Shown: positions 47,666 to 59,465, counted from the stretch's first letter. The stretch is DNA of 64,000 bases from Dasypus novemcinctus (GCF_030445035.2 NC_080701.1:16274798-16338797); one strand, 5' to 3'. The notes: generated from the letters alone by a model not told the origin. Numbers and translations are program-made.

Positions 47666-48813
47666 TGTGTCTTCTGAAAACATGCTGTGAATACATATCT
47701 GGGAAAGAAATGCTGTAATGGAAAGGAAACAGCTGGGAAGAAATGTTGACTGACAGTGTTATCAACGATACCTCAACTTGGCCCTAGAAAAATTATAGCT
47801 AGGCACCCTTCTACCTTTTGCGCCCTACCCACCCCCCAACCCCAGGCAATTTCTCTGTGTTTCAGTCTCAAGAGCACTGCTTTCAGATTTCTCCACTGAT
47901 CCCAGTGAAGGTAACTTAAGGCAGTTTAAGTTTTTGCTCCTTCTGTAGAACTCTTTGTTGGAGGCACAGTAGGCCTGGAAGTTTTTAAAGCCCAAAGAAG
48001 GAGTTTCTAGTATTGGGATTTTTAGATATGCTCACAGATATCTATTTAGACCTTTTACCATCTGGCCCATCGTCATGGTAGGAAAGAGTTAAGCAATTAG
48101 GGTAAATGACTAGTTCTAATTATTTGAGAGCGATGTCTGCGATAATAATTTCAACCGTACGGGCATCATCACTTTCAAAACAACCTAAATATTTTAGCTC
48201 AAGTCAGTTTCTCAGAGCAACTGGAGTTAAAATGTTTCAATCATCAAGGCACAACAGGGCTGAGTGACCAGGTGGGAAAGACAGACACTCAATCCCCTTT
48301 CAGTCCTGTCCCCATTATATGATGAGCAAGCATGAGGCTCTCTGCCTGCCACAGACAGACCCTACCTCCCCTTCCATGACGATGAAAATTTATTGCAAGA
48401 GTGTGTATGCTTCCACATAATGCTTGGCACATTTTTAATATATTTTATTTTTAATGTAATATAGGTGTTATTTACTATAATTACATGTTCATATTATATA
48501 AGCATTTATACATTTATTGACACAAAATAGTTACTATAATATAAAATAATAAATAATTATTAGCTAATATATTTTATTATGTTAATTGAAAAACAACTGA
48601 AACTGTATTATGTTATTAATGAATATATTGCACAAACATTCTTATCAGGTTGTTACTGTTTCCATCTCAGTGGGATAATTAAAAAATAAATCATATGAAT
48701 TATTTTAAGATAGGATGAATTAGCATCTGATTATGTAGAAAATTCATATTTTAAGGAAAATAATTCTAGGTCTTATAAGCAATATATCTTTAGACAAATA
48801 CAGGATAGCAGTT
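47666..48813. other. unique sequence, AT-rich on the right
   Basis: 48055-48260 (GAGAGCGATGTCTGCGATAA, then CGTACGGGCATCATCAC) retains CpGs and looks unlike decayed repeat, so it may be a conserved element. 48430-48620 is very AT-rich. Confidence 0.4.
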
Positions 48814-48826
48814 GACATCTGTCTTT

Positions 48827-49201
48827 CTTTTTTTTTTTTTAAAGATTTATTTATTTATTTAATTTCCCCCCCTCCCCTGGTTGTCTGTTCTTGGTGTCTG
48901 TTTGCTGTGTCTTGTTTCTTTGTACGCTTCTGTTGTCGTCAGCGGCACGGGAAGTGTGGGCGGCGCCATTCCTGGGCAGGCTGCACTTTCTTTTCACGCT
49001 GGGCGGCTCTCCTCATGGGCGCACTCCTTGCGCGTGGGGCTCCCCCACGTGGGGGACACCCTTGCGTGGCACGGCACTCCTTGCGCGCATCAGCACTGCG
49101 CATGGCCAGCTCCACACGGGTCAAGGAGGCCCGGGGTTTGAACCGCGGACCTCCCATATGGTAGACGGACGCCCTAACCACTGGGCCAAAGTCCGTTTCC
49201 C
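48827..49201 (-). mobile_element. DAS-type SINE
   Basis: Reversed GC-rich tRNA-Ala SINE. The tail is T-rich with TTTATTTATTTATT at 48845, and the head ends GTCCGTTTCCC. The perfect 13-bp TSD GACATCTGTCTTT is at 48814-48826 and 49202-49214. The high CpG content (many GCGC and ACGC) suggests a relatively young copy. Confidence 0.96.
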
Positions 49202-49214
49202 GACATCTGTCTTT

Positions 49215-50159
49215 AAAAGGTCGAGTGCTCTGAAGTGACCCAGTTTTTCTAAATACTCATTCATTTTTACTTATTACTTCTGATTATCTGGGTTGTTGAA
49301 AATTTGCTTGACTTTCTCTCCCCTTGATCATTAAGCCTTACTTTAAACCAGACTAAAGGTGACATTGCAAAAACATATCAGGATTCAGAGAGGAACTGGT
49401 ATGTAGGGATGGACATAAATGGTTTATAAAATAAGGAATAGGTCTTTAATACAAACAAAATTCAGATTTTTGTTTATTTGTAGTAAGGGAGGTGCTTCTT
49501 CATTGGCTTCCAAAAATATTTAACTGGACTAAGGAAATGTGGACAATATCCATTTGTGTACCCCAGGGGAAAGTAGGAGGTGATTGATTTAGGGTCCTGC
49601 CCTATAGTGAGAGGCTACCATGATGAGTATAACTCAAGACCATTTATAAATATGCTAAACAATAAAACAAGATTCAATAGCATCATGACAGAGTGTTCTA
49701 GAGACACACATAATAGAACGCTACCATTCTTTTGGGAAGTGTTTCACCTGCAAACCCAAACTATCCAACCAGGAGTAGTGTGAGTGATCTCCCAAGATTA
49801 TTATTCTATAAATCTCAAACTGTCCTAAAAATAAAATCTGTTAATATTTTTAAAAAGTCAGATGATTTGCCTTCTTAATCGTGTTTTATATCACTTGATA
49901 GCCAATAAAAATTCAGCATGCTTTCATAGCATTTAAGGTTGATTTAATAATATTTTAATTAAAAAATAAACATTTATAATCCCATGGTAGTTGAAAAAAG
50001 GATTTTGCAAATCTTGAAGGAAAGGACCACTGAAATGTAGCCCCAACTCTCCTTCACAGCTGCTGTAAGTAAATTATATAATATTCTGGAGACCAGGTTG
50101 GGAGTATGAATGAAATAGGAATGAATATGAATGAAAAATCATATAATGTACTTTTTTTT
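49215..50159. other. unique non-coding sequence
   Basis: AT-rich, nothing recognised. Confidence 0.4.
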
Positions 50160-50281
50160 CAATACAGAAATTCCTGTTTCAGGCATTTACTGAAAAGAAA
50201 TCATGTTGTATGCACAAAGATGTTTATACAAAGGCAATTCAACATAGTGTGGCTTATACTACCAGAAAAATGAAGCCAGTT

Positions 50282-50695
50282 TGTTGCCACCCAACTCCTG
50301 AAGGGCACGGGTTGGGGCCACGTGAGACCAAAGAATACACCTGGCACCGAGTCAGATATAAGCTTTATTGGGACTTATGAACAGGAGAGCCTCACCAGTG
50401 GCAGTGGTCTGGAGAATGAAGTTAGCGCTCTGCAAAGAGATGGGAAAATGAGGGGTGACATAAGGGATCTCAGGACAAAGGCATTCTATAGAGTATGAGA
50501 ACAGAGTCCTACTAGGGTCCTGTGATGTTTTCATAGGAATGGATTTTTACTGCTCTGAGGAGATTATAGTTTACCATACTGTCTATACATCATTCCCCCC
50601 TGGGAAGGGTTGTTAACTTTTAACTTTCATCTAGGTCACACAGGTGGCTATGTGCTGAGGACTTATGGGGAGCCTGGGTCCTGGGTCTCCACACA
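50282..50695 (-). mobile_element. solo LTR, gammaretrovirus-like (ERV1)
   Basis: On the minus strand it runs TGTGTGGAGACCCAGGACCC ... TTGGGTGGCAACA, with TG...CA ends and about 410 bases. A U3-R-type poly(A) signal AATAAAGCTT lies at 50357-50366 (reversed), followed in R/U5 by CTCGGTGCCAGGTGTATTCT and a G/T-rich stretch. No gag, pol or env lies beside it, so it looks like an LTR left after recombination. I do not see a clean 4- to 6-bp duplication. Confidence 0.75.
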
Positions 50696-50761
50696 GATTA
50701 AATGTTCAGCAACAGAGATTTGGTAGCATAAATTGGCAGCCATTAAAAATGATGACACAGG

Positions 50762-50847
50762 GAAGGAGATGTAGCTCAGTGGTTTGAATGCCTGCTTCCC
50801 ATGTACAAGGTCCTGGCAATCCCCTGTACCTCCTAAAAAAAACAAAA
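50762..50847 (+). mobile_element. tRNA-Ala-like monomer SINE, 86 bp
   Basis: GATGTAGCTCAGTGG (A box region, 50768-50782), then CTTCCCATGTACAAGGTCCT and CCCCTGTACCTCCT, follow tRNA-Ala along most of its length. The anticodon loop and acceptor stem are altered. TSD GATGACACAGG at 50751-50761 and 50848-50858 is perfect. This is a retroposon and not a tRNA gene. Confidence 0.9.
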
Positions 50848-51010
50848 GATGACACAGGTCTACATTTCTTCAGTATGTATTAAGCAAAAAAGTAGTTTCA
50901 AAACAAAATTTATTGTATGAAATCATTTTCTAACTTAAGAAAAAGTTTGTAGCATAAAGTTTGGCAGGATATGAATTAGTTGCAATTGTGAATATATTCA
51001 GATGGTAGAA

Positions 51011-52129
51011 TTATGGGCAATTGCATTTCCTGCTATTTATTTGAATCTTATGTTGACATATCGTATAATTTTCTTGGTGCTTTCTTATTTATCAGGTCTT
51101 GATGGGTGTTGTCACTGTGGTTCCCATGTGCTGACTTAGAAAACATTCTTTGAATTTGTGTGACTAATCTTCTTTTGTCTCTCTCCACAACCCCTGATTT
51201 CAATTGTCATCAATGTCTGAAAGCTTTTTGAGGTTATGTCTTATGTACAACACATTTTTTTCTCCTGAGCTGAATTCATGAGTTGGCTAGACATCACCAT
51301 TTGAACATTTTGCCAGCTCCTCAAATTCAGTATGAGTCAAATCAGGTTTGTCATCTTCCTTTTACAAACCAGGTCTTGTTTTTTATCTTACTTTCAAAAT
51401 TAATGCACCAAGGCTTACCCTAGCCATTCCAGGCTTTATTCCTCTTGCTCTTATGTTTCCTATACAAAATTATTTGTCAAATTGCATGAATACCTTATAA
51501 ACTTAGCTCTTTCTTTGAATTGACTGCTTACCTTCCTTGACCATTGCTGTTAGCTAGGTTAAGCATTCATCTCCTCTCTCCTGAGTACTGAGGGAATTGA
51601 GCTGAACTCACAAAATTTACTGTCCTTTTCTTTTGGTCATTTTTCACTGTTTTGCAATATATCCAACCAACCATTGACATGTCACCAGACACCTTCACTG
51701 GTGCTTCTCATACCATGCTTAGGACAACAAGGTTCCTGAGTAGAGGACTCTTCTCTTCTCCCACTCTTGCCTCAGGGACCTTAGCTTGATTCTTCCTTCT
51801 GTCTGCCATTTTGGGTACCAACAGTTTAATCCTGCCTGATTGTCATTCTCAATTTTGGTTTTAGATGCCATTTCTGTCTTTCTTTAACTGACTGTAACCT
51901 TTGAACTTAATGCTTTGGCATAGCCCTTGACTCATGAGCCTGGCTATATCTAGTGTGCCATTCTTCTTTGCTCCTTTTCCTGTTTTTTTCTGTCTAGCCT
52001 CGCGTTATTCCCATGCTTTCCATCACTCTTCTTTCCAATCTTTTCCTCCTTTTCCCATAATGACCCCCAGCCTACTTAACCTCTTATCCCTTTTTCTCCT
52101 TCTCCTTTGTAATTCTCTTATATACTATC
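51011..52129. other. unique, pyrimidine-rich sequence
   Basis: No clear repeat. The right part may be the diverged 5' side of the L2 that follows. Confidence 0.4.
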
Positions 52130-52710
52130 TTTCTCCTTTCCTTACCTTGGGTGGAAATTCAGGTGATGCTGTCATTCTCTTGATCAAAACCTTCAGTATC
52201 TCCCAATGAAAACAAACACTTCTCCTTTGGATATAGGAGGCATTTCATTATTTTTGTCCAGTCGGTATTTTCAGGCTTAGCTTTTATGATTCTTCTATGT
52301 TCCAGTAAAAGAGGGTTCTCTTTCTCCTTTGGAATTGCCCCAGATTTTCCTTTTCCTAATCTTTGGTTCATACTAGTTGCTAAACATAGAAAGTCACCCC
52401 CCCACCCCAAATGTATAGATATTCTACCCACTCCTTAAGCAAATTCACTTTTTCCTTTACATCTATCCTGTTACCCCCAGGTAGAAAAACGTCATCTGCT
52501 GCTTTTAAATTAGAAAATTACTTTTTTTAAGGTCATATTTCATGGTGCTTAAAGTTATTTGTATATATTTTTCCTACTCTGCCAGATTATAAATTCACTG
52601 AACGTAGAAAGAATGTAATATTAGCCTCCAGATCTCCACCCAGTGCCTAGCAGTTACTTTTTCCTTTGAAGGGGCTTAATGACATAAATCTGTTGAATGG
52701 AGGAATGACA
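52130..52710 (+). mobile_element. L2 3' part
   Basis: ACCTTCAGTATCTCCCAATG, GGCTTAGCTTTTATGATTC, then GCCAGATTATAAATTCACTG, CACCCAGTGCCTAGCAG and TAAATCTGTTGAATGGAGGA keep the L2 3' order. L2 is a dead CR1-clade LINE of mammals. Confidence 0.7.
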
Positions 52711-53504
52711 GGACAGAGTGCTGCTGCAGTCTTAACACAACTCTTATTTGCTCTCCATTCATCGCATCATCCTGCTATATAATTTCTTCTTTAACCCCAT
52801 AGACGTAGATGGGTTGATATTTTAAGCCCATACTTTCATCTCTTCTACCACCTTAACGGCTTCTTCCTGAACAGTCCTAAGGGTGCCTTCCTTTCTTTGG
52901 ATTCCTCCTTTTCTGATCCAGTTACAAGTATGCAAACTGCAGCCCTCCCTCCTTCCTCCGGCTGTGTGGGAAATTCCTACCATAATGGTCTGACCTGAAA
53001 TGTCACCGAGGCAGGTTTGTGCTGGCTCCCAGCCCAATGCAAACAGCAGGGAGAAATGACAGTTTCTGCTCAACACTTCACTAGTTAAGCTGTCATTAAA
53101 AGGGAAACACCTGCTACCCAGAGAGTCTTTATATTTTACTTTACAGCAGGAGTCTACTCTGGACTTGTCAACTGATTGCTTTGGGGCTAAGTTGGAAAAA
53201 AATATATCACCCCATGTAACTATCAAGGAAGGAAGGAAGTTTCTTCTGTGTGATTGGGCTCATCCACAAAACAGACCCATGGAGGGTGTAGAAGCACATG
53301 CTATAGTTTAGGAGAGGAGAAATACAATATGTCTGGCTGTTAAATGGAAGACTAGAATAGGGGCAGACAATATCCCTGTGCAGCCAGAATACTACAATCA
53401 GTGGGAGTATCTGTTCCACAGTGGCTTCCTCTGTTATTCCAAAATCATTTGGTAACAGTTTAAAAGGTAGCAGCATACAATGCTAGATCTACCATCTTCT
53501 GAGT
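52711..53504. other. unique non-coding sequence
   Basis: Two minus-strand open frames (134 and 89 codons) overlap the region without any known motif. Confidence 0.4.
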
Positions 53505-53640
53505 TAAAATAGCTTTGGAGGTAGGCGGTACAAGGGTTCAAGTCCCAACTCTACAATGTATAATTTGCTTGATTTTGGGGGAAAAATTAAATTCTCCAAG
53601 ACCACTACTTCATCAGTGTTTTGGGGAGAGGGGTTAAACT
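53505..53640 (+). mobile_element. possible MIR fragment
   Basis: GCGGTACAAGGGTTCAAGTC, then CAACTCTACAATGTATAATT, resembles the B-box side of MIR. Weak. Confidence 0.45.
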
Positions 53641-54146
53641 GAGTGATCATGGAGTTTACTTACCTAGTTCTAATAGTCTAAGATTCCATGATTAGTTAAT
53701 GCCAGTCTACTTCTATACTTACCTAACCTAAAGCAACAGTTGGTAGCACTTTATGGGGTAGAGATTTTGCAAGATTTCCAGTGACACCTTCCTGGTTTGC
53801 ATTCACATAGACGACAGTGAATAGTATGAATTATTGCATGCTTTTTCAGAAATGCCATTTTTATTACTTTCAAATGGACACAGTAAATATGCTAGCTAAC
53901 AAAATGTTACCAGGATGTTTTGCCAAATATAGATCTTTGTGTGAATATCTCAGAATGATATGTAATTAACTTTTATTGTTTATACACCAGTGTGGGCTTC
54001 TGAAGTATTTAAAAGCAGTTTGTTCCCTTAATTGGTTTCTTGACTACTTTTGTCACCCAAGTCTTATTTCCATGATATCCCATGTAAAATTTGTTGGTGT
54101 AAAGATGAAACTGAACTTGTATGTCTCTTCGCTGTCCACCTTTTGC
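53641..54146. other. unique non-coding sequence
   Basis: Nothing was recognised. Confidence 0.4.
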
Positions 54147-54837
54147 TTTAGTTTCCTGGCTGCTAAAACAAATACCATATAATGGGTTTTCTTAAACAAT
54201 GGGAATTTATTGGCTCACAGTTTTGAGGCCAGGACCCACTGAATGTCCTGGGGGAGAGTGTAAATTACAATGTAAACTATTATCCATGTGTTGCAGAAAT
54301 GCAATGAATGTGCCACAGTGATGAAAGAGATTGTTGATGTGGGAGGAGTGGGGTGAGGGGGGGTGTGGGGTGTATGGGAACCTCTTATATTTTTTGAACG
54401 TAACATTTAAAAATAAATAAATAAAGAGATCATAGAACCAAAAAAAAAAAAAAAAAAAAAATAAAACATTAAAAAAATGAAGACAAGAGCAAGGTGATAT
54501 TTTCTCCCTGAAGACAATGGCATCTGGGGCTGGCTGCTGACAACCCTTGGTCCTTGGCTTTTCTGTCACATGGAAGACACATGATGATGGCTTCTGCCTT
54601 CTCCTTTCTCTCTGGTTCCATTGACTTCTGGTTTCTGGCTCTTCTCGTGGCTTCTCTCTCCATGGCCTTTTCTGTAAGACCTCCAGTAACAGGATTAAAT
54701 TGACAGAGTTGGGCCCCTCTGTAACTGAAGTGACCTCGCCAAAAGGTCCTATTTACAATGGGTTCACACCCACAGGAATAGATTAAATTTAAGAACCTGT
54801 TTTTTTCCTGGGGTATATAACTCCAAGCCACCACAAT
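54147..54837 (-). mobile_element. MaLR-like LTR, split by an L1 tail
   Basis: The right end reads on the minus strand CAGGTTCTTAAATTTAATCT and TGTGGGTGTGAACCCATTGT; the left end is CCAATAAATTCCCATTGTTT then GGTATTTGTTTTAGCAGCC (reversed 54147-54232). It is the same family as 59020-59465. Confidence 0.8.
54234..54470 (+). mobile_element. L1 3' tail inserted in the LTR
   Basis: CCCACTGAATGTCCTGGGGG, TAAACTATTATCCATGTGTT, a G-rich tract (54346-54380), then GAACGTAACATTTAAAAAT and a long A tail match the terminal 240 bases of the xenarthran L1 3' UTR. The LTR resumes near 54480. The duplication is obscured by A runs. Confidence 0.88.
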
Positions 54838-55294
54838 GATATTTATGGTATTTTGTAGGATTTGAGTTGATTTTGAGAAGATTTCACTAGATGCATACCT
54901 ATTTTTTCCACACAATCATTCATTACTAAACTCTGAAATCCTTAACTCTTTGTCTTCTTACTTACCTCATTGGTTCAGAAGTTTTGTTGCCCTCCCTGGT
55001 TCAGCTTGAGGTACATGTCTGTGCTGAAGAATCCAAGAGATTCTTTAAAGTTGAATCTCTTTTACTCAGAGTCATAGGCCATCCCACCTTCTTCAGCCTT
55101 CTCACCTTTAAGGTCCTACCTATCTTAGGACCTTGTAGAAATTTAGACCCATCCATATTTTTGTTGCCCTGTAGGATCTCCCAACTCCGAAGCCCCTCAA
55201 TATAATCTAGGAAGCACTCAATCCAATAGGGCAAGCCATTGCAGTTGAGGAAATGGCAATCAGGGTTCCCATCAGTCCTTAAATTCTTATTTTC
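54838..55294. other. unique non-coding sequence
   Basis: Nothing was recognised. Confidence 0.4.
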
Positions 55295-55420
55295 AGTAGT
55301 TATTTATTTGAATACCTACCACAAATAAACTATATAAGATTGAACAAAGATGAATAAGATAGAGTCCCACTCTCAAGAAGCTTGCTTGCAACTCGTAGAG
55401 GAGGCTAATCCCTTCAAAAT
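55295..55420 (+). mobile_element. possible old L2/MIR-related fragment
   Basis: CAAAGATGAATAAGATAGAG, then CTCTCAAGAAGCTTGC, resembles text frequent in ancient mammalian SINE/LINE tails. Weak. Confidence 0.3.
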
Positions 55421-57379
55421 TATATTTAAATTTTCTAAGGGAACTCATTTTTCTTATGCCCTCAGGCTTCTCTATCCACTGCACTCTGCTAAAGCTATCA
55501 CCTTCTCAACATTAATGACAGCAAAAGTCACATAAACATTAGACCTAAACTAGGCCAAGGGAGAAGGAGACCGTAACACAGTATTACTTGCCTTAATAGC
55601 AGACTCTGTAGAACAAATAGCTTACAAAATTGAGAGACACCACAGAATAGCCTAATGATGTATTTGAAAATCCCAGAACAAGTTAATAGGGAGAAAGGAA
55701 GAATAATGGCATTTTTTAAAAGAGTAAATATTAAACTGAGATGTTAGGAATGGATTTTGGCATGGGGGTGGATCTTGGCTCATCAGAATCAAGTCCACGT
55801 GAAAAAAGAAAAAACTGGTGAACTCAGATGTCTTGGCCACTTTCCATCAAGGCAGAATATGTGTTGAACTTGTTAATAATGTCATTGTTTATAATACTTT
55901 TTAAAAGAGGTAGCACAAAAATGTTTAGCCAGTTTCTTTACCTGTTGATGGAGAAACAAAGACGGACCTTGCTCATTGTTATCGGTGTGGTATGACCCAA
56001 AGGACCTGAAAGGCAAGATGACGTCCAAGAGTTCTTGCCCTGGTTTGCAACAACCAGAATTCCCACCACAAGAGTTGGTAGGCAGGTGCCTTCTGGAGAC
56101 ACTTACTCTGGGAGATGGACTAAAGCCTTATAACCTAGAAGGTTAATGCCTTGGTTAGTTGCTATTAACTAAGGGATTTGCTTATCGAGAGAGTCCATTA
56201 AGGTTCAGTTTCACATAAGGGAGAGAAGTGACCTGGGGGAAATAGGATGGGAAATTAGTACAGTTTAATAAGTCATCTGTGGATGAGAAAGAGAGGAGAG
56301 ACAATTCTAACTAGTGCTGTTCAAAAGTTTCAGTGGCTTTAGGAAAATGAAGGAAGCTTTGGTCATCCAGGGGCTAGAGGAGCCACAGTTTCTGAGGTCT
56401 CTCTTCTTGACCCTCCCTTGATCAGGAGGTTGGCTGAGCTTATGCAGCCTCCAACAGCAGCAGGTATGTGCTTAAGGATATGTGGAATAGGTGGGGCTGA
56501 TGGTTTTGCTATGAACCAAAGTTAGTTCCAACTCGACCAAGGGTCTCCTCGACTCCTTGAGCAGGAGCACATTTCCATGGGGCAGAGCATATTGGACTGG
56601 ACATGAAGGACCCTCTTCCTCAACTTTCCTATGCCAAGAATGACTGTATGGCCTTGGACAAATGCAGTCCTCTTTCTGGAGACCCCGTTTCTTTAACAAT
56701 GCCACAACATGAGTGATAGGGAGGGGAGCAATAGAGGAATAACTGTCTTGCCTGACTTGGGCTTTCTGCTTATGTTTTATCAAAGCCAGAAAGGCTGTAG
56801 CATTCGAGAACCGGATCTTATACCCATCATTATCTCAGAAATAAATCCAATTCAATTTTATAGCAAGACATGGACCTAAACTCCAACATGCTGCTGGGGG
56901 AGAATCTAATGTGTGTAAAGGTCAAAGACAACGCTATAAGCCTGAAGTCCTTCCCAAATCTTATTCACCTGCTGAGTCATCTTCCCAGATCTGGATATAT
57001 GACTTTTGAAATAGGACCAGCCTTGCCCCAAGCCAGGCAGCAGACGACTATGAGGGCAGAAGCTCGGATGTTCATGTAACAACTGGAGCCAATTTACAGA
57101 AGTAATATGATTTTCTAAATCATTGGAATTAGCTAGGCAAGCCCGAGAGTTACAATTACTCAGAGGCTCACAAGCCCTAAAAACATCTGGCAAACTCCAA
57201 CTGGGGCGGAAGGGAAAAAATCCACCATACGCAACAACAGGCAAACGAACCAAACAAACCCAAGGCACCGACATCCATTTTTATTATGACATCCTTAAGG
57301 TCACCATTTCAAGGGTTGGAAGAAAATGAAAAGGAAACTTCTCTGAGGATAGTGCTTACAAGGGTTCCTTTACTTATAG
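55421..57379. other. unrecognised sequence
   Basis: Two minus-strand open frames of 122 and 103 codons lie close together (56906-57274 and 56472-56783) in different frames. They show no signal peptide, domain or motif that I can name. I treat them as chance or decayed coding sequence. Confidence 0.4.
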
Positions 57380-58330
57380 TTGTTAATTTTCACAGTACAA
57401 TTGCCCTGGGTTGTGAATTAAAGAAACAGATGAAAAAAACATTGTGCCTTTAACTGTACCGGAGGCCCCTTTGCATACTCCTGTGCCTTTTGATGAGAAA
57501 CATTAAACATCTTTAATTTAGCACATCAATTTGAAAATCTAATTTTTTTTTAATGCTTTGTAGCAGCAGACGCGTGCACGGTGCTGTCACGACCATAGAA
57601 GAATTATGAGAAACTTGAACCGCGAAAAGTAAATTTGAAAAATCTCATTTCAGTTACTCTAAAAAGAGGGGAAATTAGATTTTGATTAAAATCACTCACA
57701 CATACAATTTTAGGTAAACTAATTTAGCAAGACTGACTATATAATTTTTTTCCCTGCCAGTATGTCCTTTTTAATACTGGCTGCGAGATATTTGTACCCA
57801 TAACCTTTCTTACAACCAATGGATTAAAAAAAAAAAAAGCTCTAATAAAGTGGCCTCTTGACCACAATGTGTGAGGCCTGGTAGGGTGAGATTAAAGTAG
57901 TGTATTTGTCAATATAATAGGCAGGAGCTGGGGATGAATTAAGACTCCTTTTCTGGCTTTTTTTTTTTAGCAGCCCCTCAGCTCTGGCTTTTCAACATTT
58001 TTTCTTTTTTTTTTTTTTTAAGGTTTCAACTTGGAAATTTTTACTTTAAGGAATGATGTGTCAGCTAATGTAGGGGATTAATTGCATCATTAGTGCTGCA
58101 TAATGTTCATCCATGGCTAGAGGCCTGGGTTAGACAAATGCTGCCACCTCCATGGTGAGACAGGGGCGCAGCAACCGACGGCGCTCATTAATTAAAGGCG
58201 GATCCAGGTCCTTTACAAAGGTGGCCAGGTGAACTGAAATGATGTGCATGGCTGTGCTTCATAAACTGTAAAGTGCTGCTCAAGACGGCAGTGCCAATAA
58301 ATGCCCTGGTGTTTGGGTTGGAATTACTGC
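57380..58330. promoter_or_regulatory. candidate conserved enhancer, homeodomain/POU motif-rich
   Basis: About 950 bases free of recognised repeats amid repeat-rich DNA. Motifs include CTTTGCATA (57469-57477), TTTTGATTAAAAT near 57680, TTAATTGCATCATTAG (58078-58093), TTAATTAA (58188-58195) and several AATTTAG/TAAT cores, with retained CpGs (ACGCGTGCACGG near 57580; CCGACGGCGC near 58175). This mix of AT-rich homeodomain sites and islands of CpG is characteristic of deeply conserved developmental enhancers. I infer this from motif content only. Confidence 0.45.
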
Positions 58331-58460
58331 CCTGCGGTGTCTGAGCTTGGCTCTCTGAAATCCCAGTGTGGAATCTCGGTTCTGAGTGGAGGAAAGATTG
58401 CTAGGCCCTTTTAGTTACAGAGCATCTCGTAGCAAACCTCATTTGGAAAAGTGCATTGTT

Positions 58461-58723
58461 GGGAAGTGGATATGGCTCCATGGATCGGGCTCCCATCTAC
58501 CATATGGAAGGCCCTGGGTTCGCTTCCTTGTGAAGGCAAGCTGGCCCATGTGCTGTAGAGAGCTGACGGCCGCACCCTTGGAGAACTGGCGTGGCAAGAT
58601 GACGCAACAAAGGGAGACAAGCAGACACAGAAGAACACGCAGTGAATGGACACAGAGAGCAGACAGCAAGCAAGCGGCAAAAGGGAGGGGATACATAAAA
58701 AAATAAAAGAAAATCTTTAAAAA
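58461..58723 (+). mobile_element. DAS-type SINE
   Basis: The head GGGAAGTGGATATGGCTCC at 58461 leads to a B box GGTTCGCTTCC, then CAAGATGACGCAACAAAGGG and ATGGACACAGAGAGCAGACA, and a tail AAATCTTTAAAAA. The perfect 14-bp TSD AAAAGTGCATTGTT is at 58447-58460 and 58724-58737. Confidence 0.96.
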
Positions 58724-58737
58724 AAAGTGCATTGTTA

Positions 58738-59019
58738 ATGAATTGGGAGCTTTAAACTTATGGCTGAGGGGTGAATGATCAGCTTTCTGTGAGAATGGGA
58801 ATGACAGTTCCACAGAGGATAATGTCCAACGCTGATCTCCTTCCCTACTGAGCAGGAAAGGCATGAAGAACCAGGCCTCCGCGAGCTGGCCAGTCTTGTG
58901 GTGCTGAGATGGCATGGCATGAGGAGGGTGAGAGCCTTTGGAAATGGTAACGCAGAATGTATATGCAAGGTATGCTTGCTTTCCCAAGAAATCACGAACT
59001 AAGAAAATAATGGCCTAGT
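58738..59019. other. unique non-coding sequence
   Basis: Nothing was recognised. Confidence 0.4.
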
Positions 59020-59465
59020 TATGGTTTGAAGCTGTGTGTTCCCCAGGAAATGCAACATGTTCTTGCATTCAATTCACCCATGGGTGTGAACCATTGTAAG
59101 TAGCTCCTTTCGATGAGGTTCATTCAGTTAAAGGCTCTGTGGCCCAGCCCAGCCCGGTTGGGCCTTCGTCCTGTTACTGGAGTCCTTTATAAGCAGAATG
59201 AGAGAGAGAAAGCGACGGGCGGCAAGACGCTGGACCTGGAAGAGGCGGGTGATCAGGTGATGCCACCACGTGCCTGTCATGTGACAAGCTAAGGACCCCA
59301 GGATCACCTGCAGCCAGCCCCAGAACGTCACTGTCCTCAGGGAGAAGGCGTCACACCGACACCTTGATTTGGACTTATTTTTAGCCTCAAAACTGTATTG
59401 AATAAATTCCTATTGTTTAAGTTGCCCCATGGTATGGTATTTGCTTGAGCAGCCCAGGACACTAG
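59020..59465 (+). mobile_element. MaLR-like LTR
   Basis: TATGGTTTGAAGCTGTGTGT, GGTGTGAACCATTGTAAGTA, CCTGTTACTGGAGTCCTTTA, CACCTTGATTTGGACTTATT, GAATAAATTCCTATTGTTTA, then GGTATTTGCTTGAGCAGCCC. A U3-like start, a poly(A) signal AATAAA (59401) and an end are all present, so this is a nearly complete solo LTR. Confidence 0.82.

Larger units (their letters stand above)
50160..51010 (+). mobile_element. ancient L1-like 3' end, split by LTR and SINE
   Basis: Left piece ATGTTTATACAAAGGCAATT; after the LTR, GGTAGCATAAATTGGCAGCC and CATTAAAAATGATGACACAG; after the SINE, AGTATGTATTAAGCAAAAAA. This order follows the 3' part of ancient L1/HAL1 relatives (small-number rows of ATGGTACATCC-type text). Confidence 0.55.

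Noticed and set aside
50768-50836. functional tRNA-Ala gene
   Set aside because: The anticodon loop and acceptor stem are altered, the segment ends in an A tail, and it is bounded by a target duplication. It is a SINE.
56472-57274. two nearby minus-strand frames of 103 and 122 codons
   Set aside because: Considered as decayed retroviral coding sequence. They are in different frames, with stops between and no recognisable motif, and this length is expected by chance in 64 kb.
58439-58987. 182-codon open frame on minus strand
   Set aside because: Much of it is the antisense of the DAS SINE at 58461-58723, so it is not a gene.
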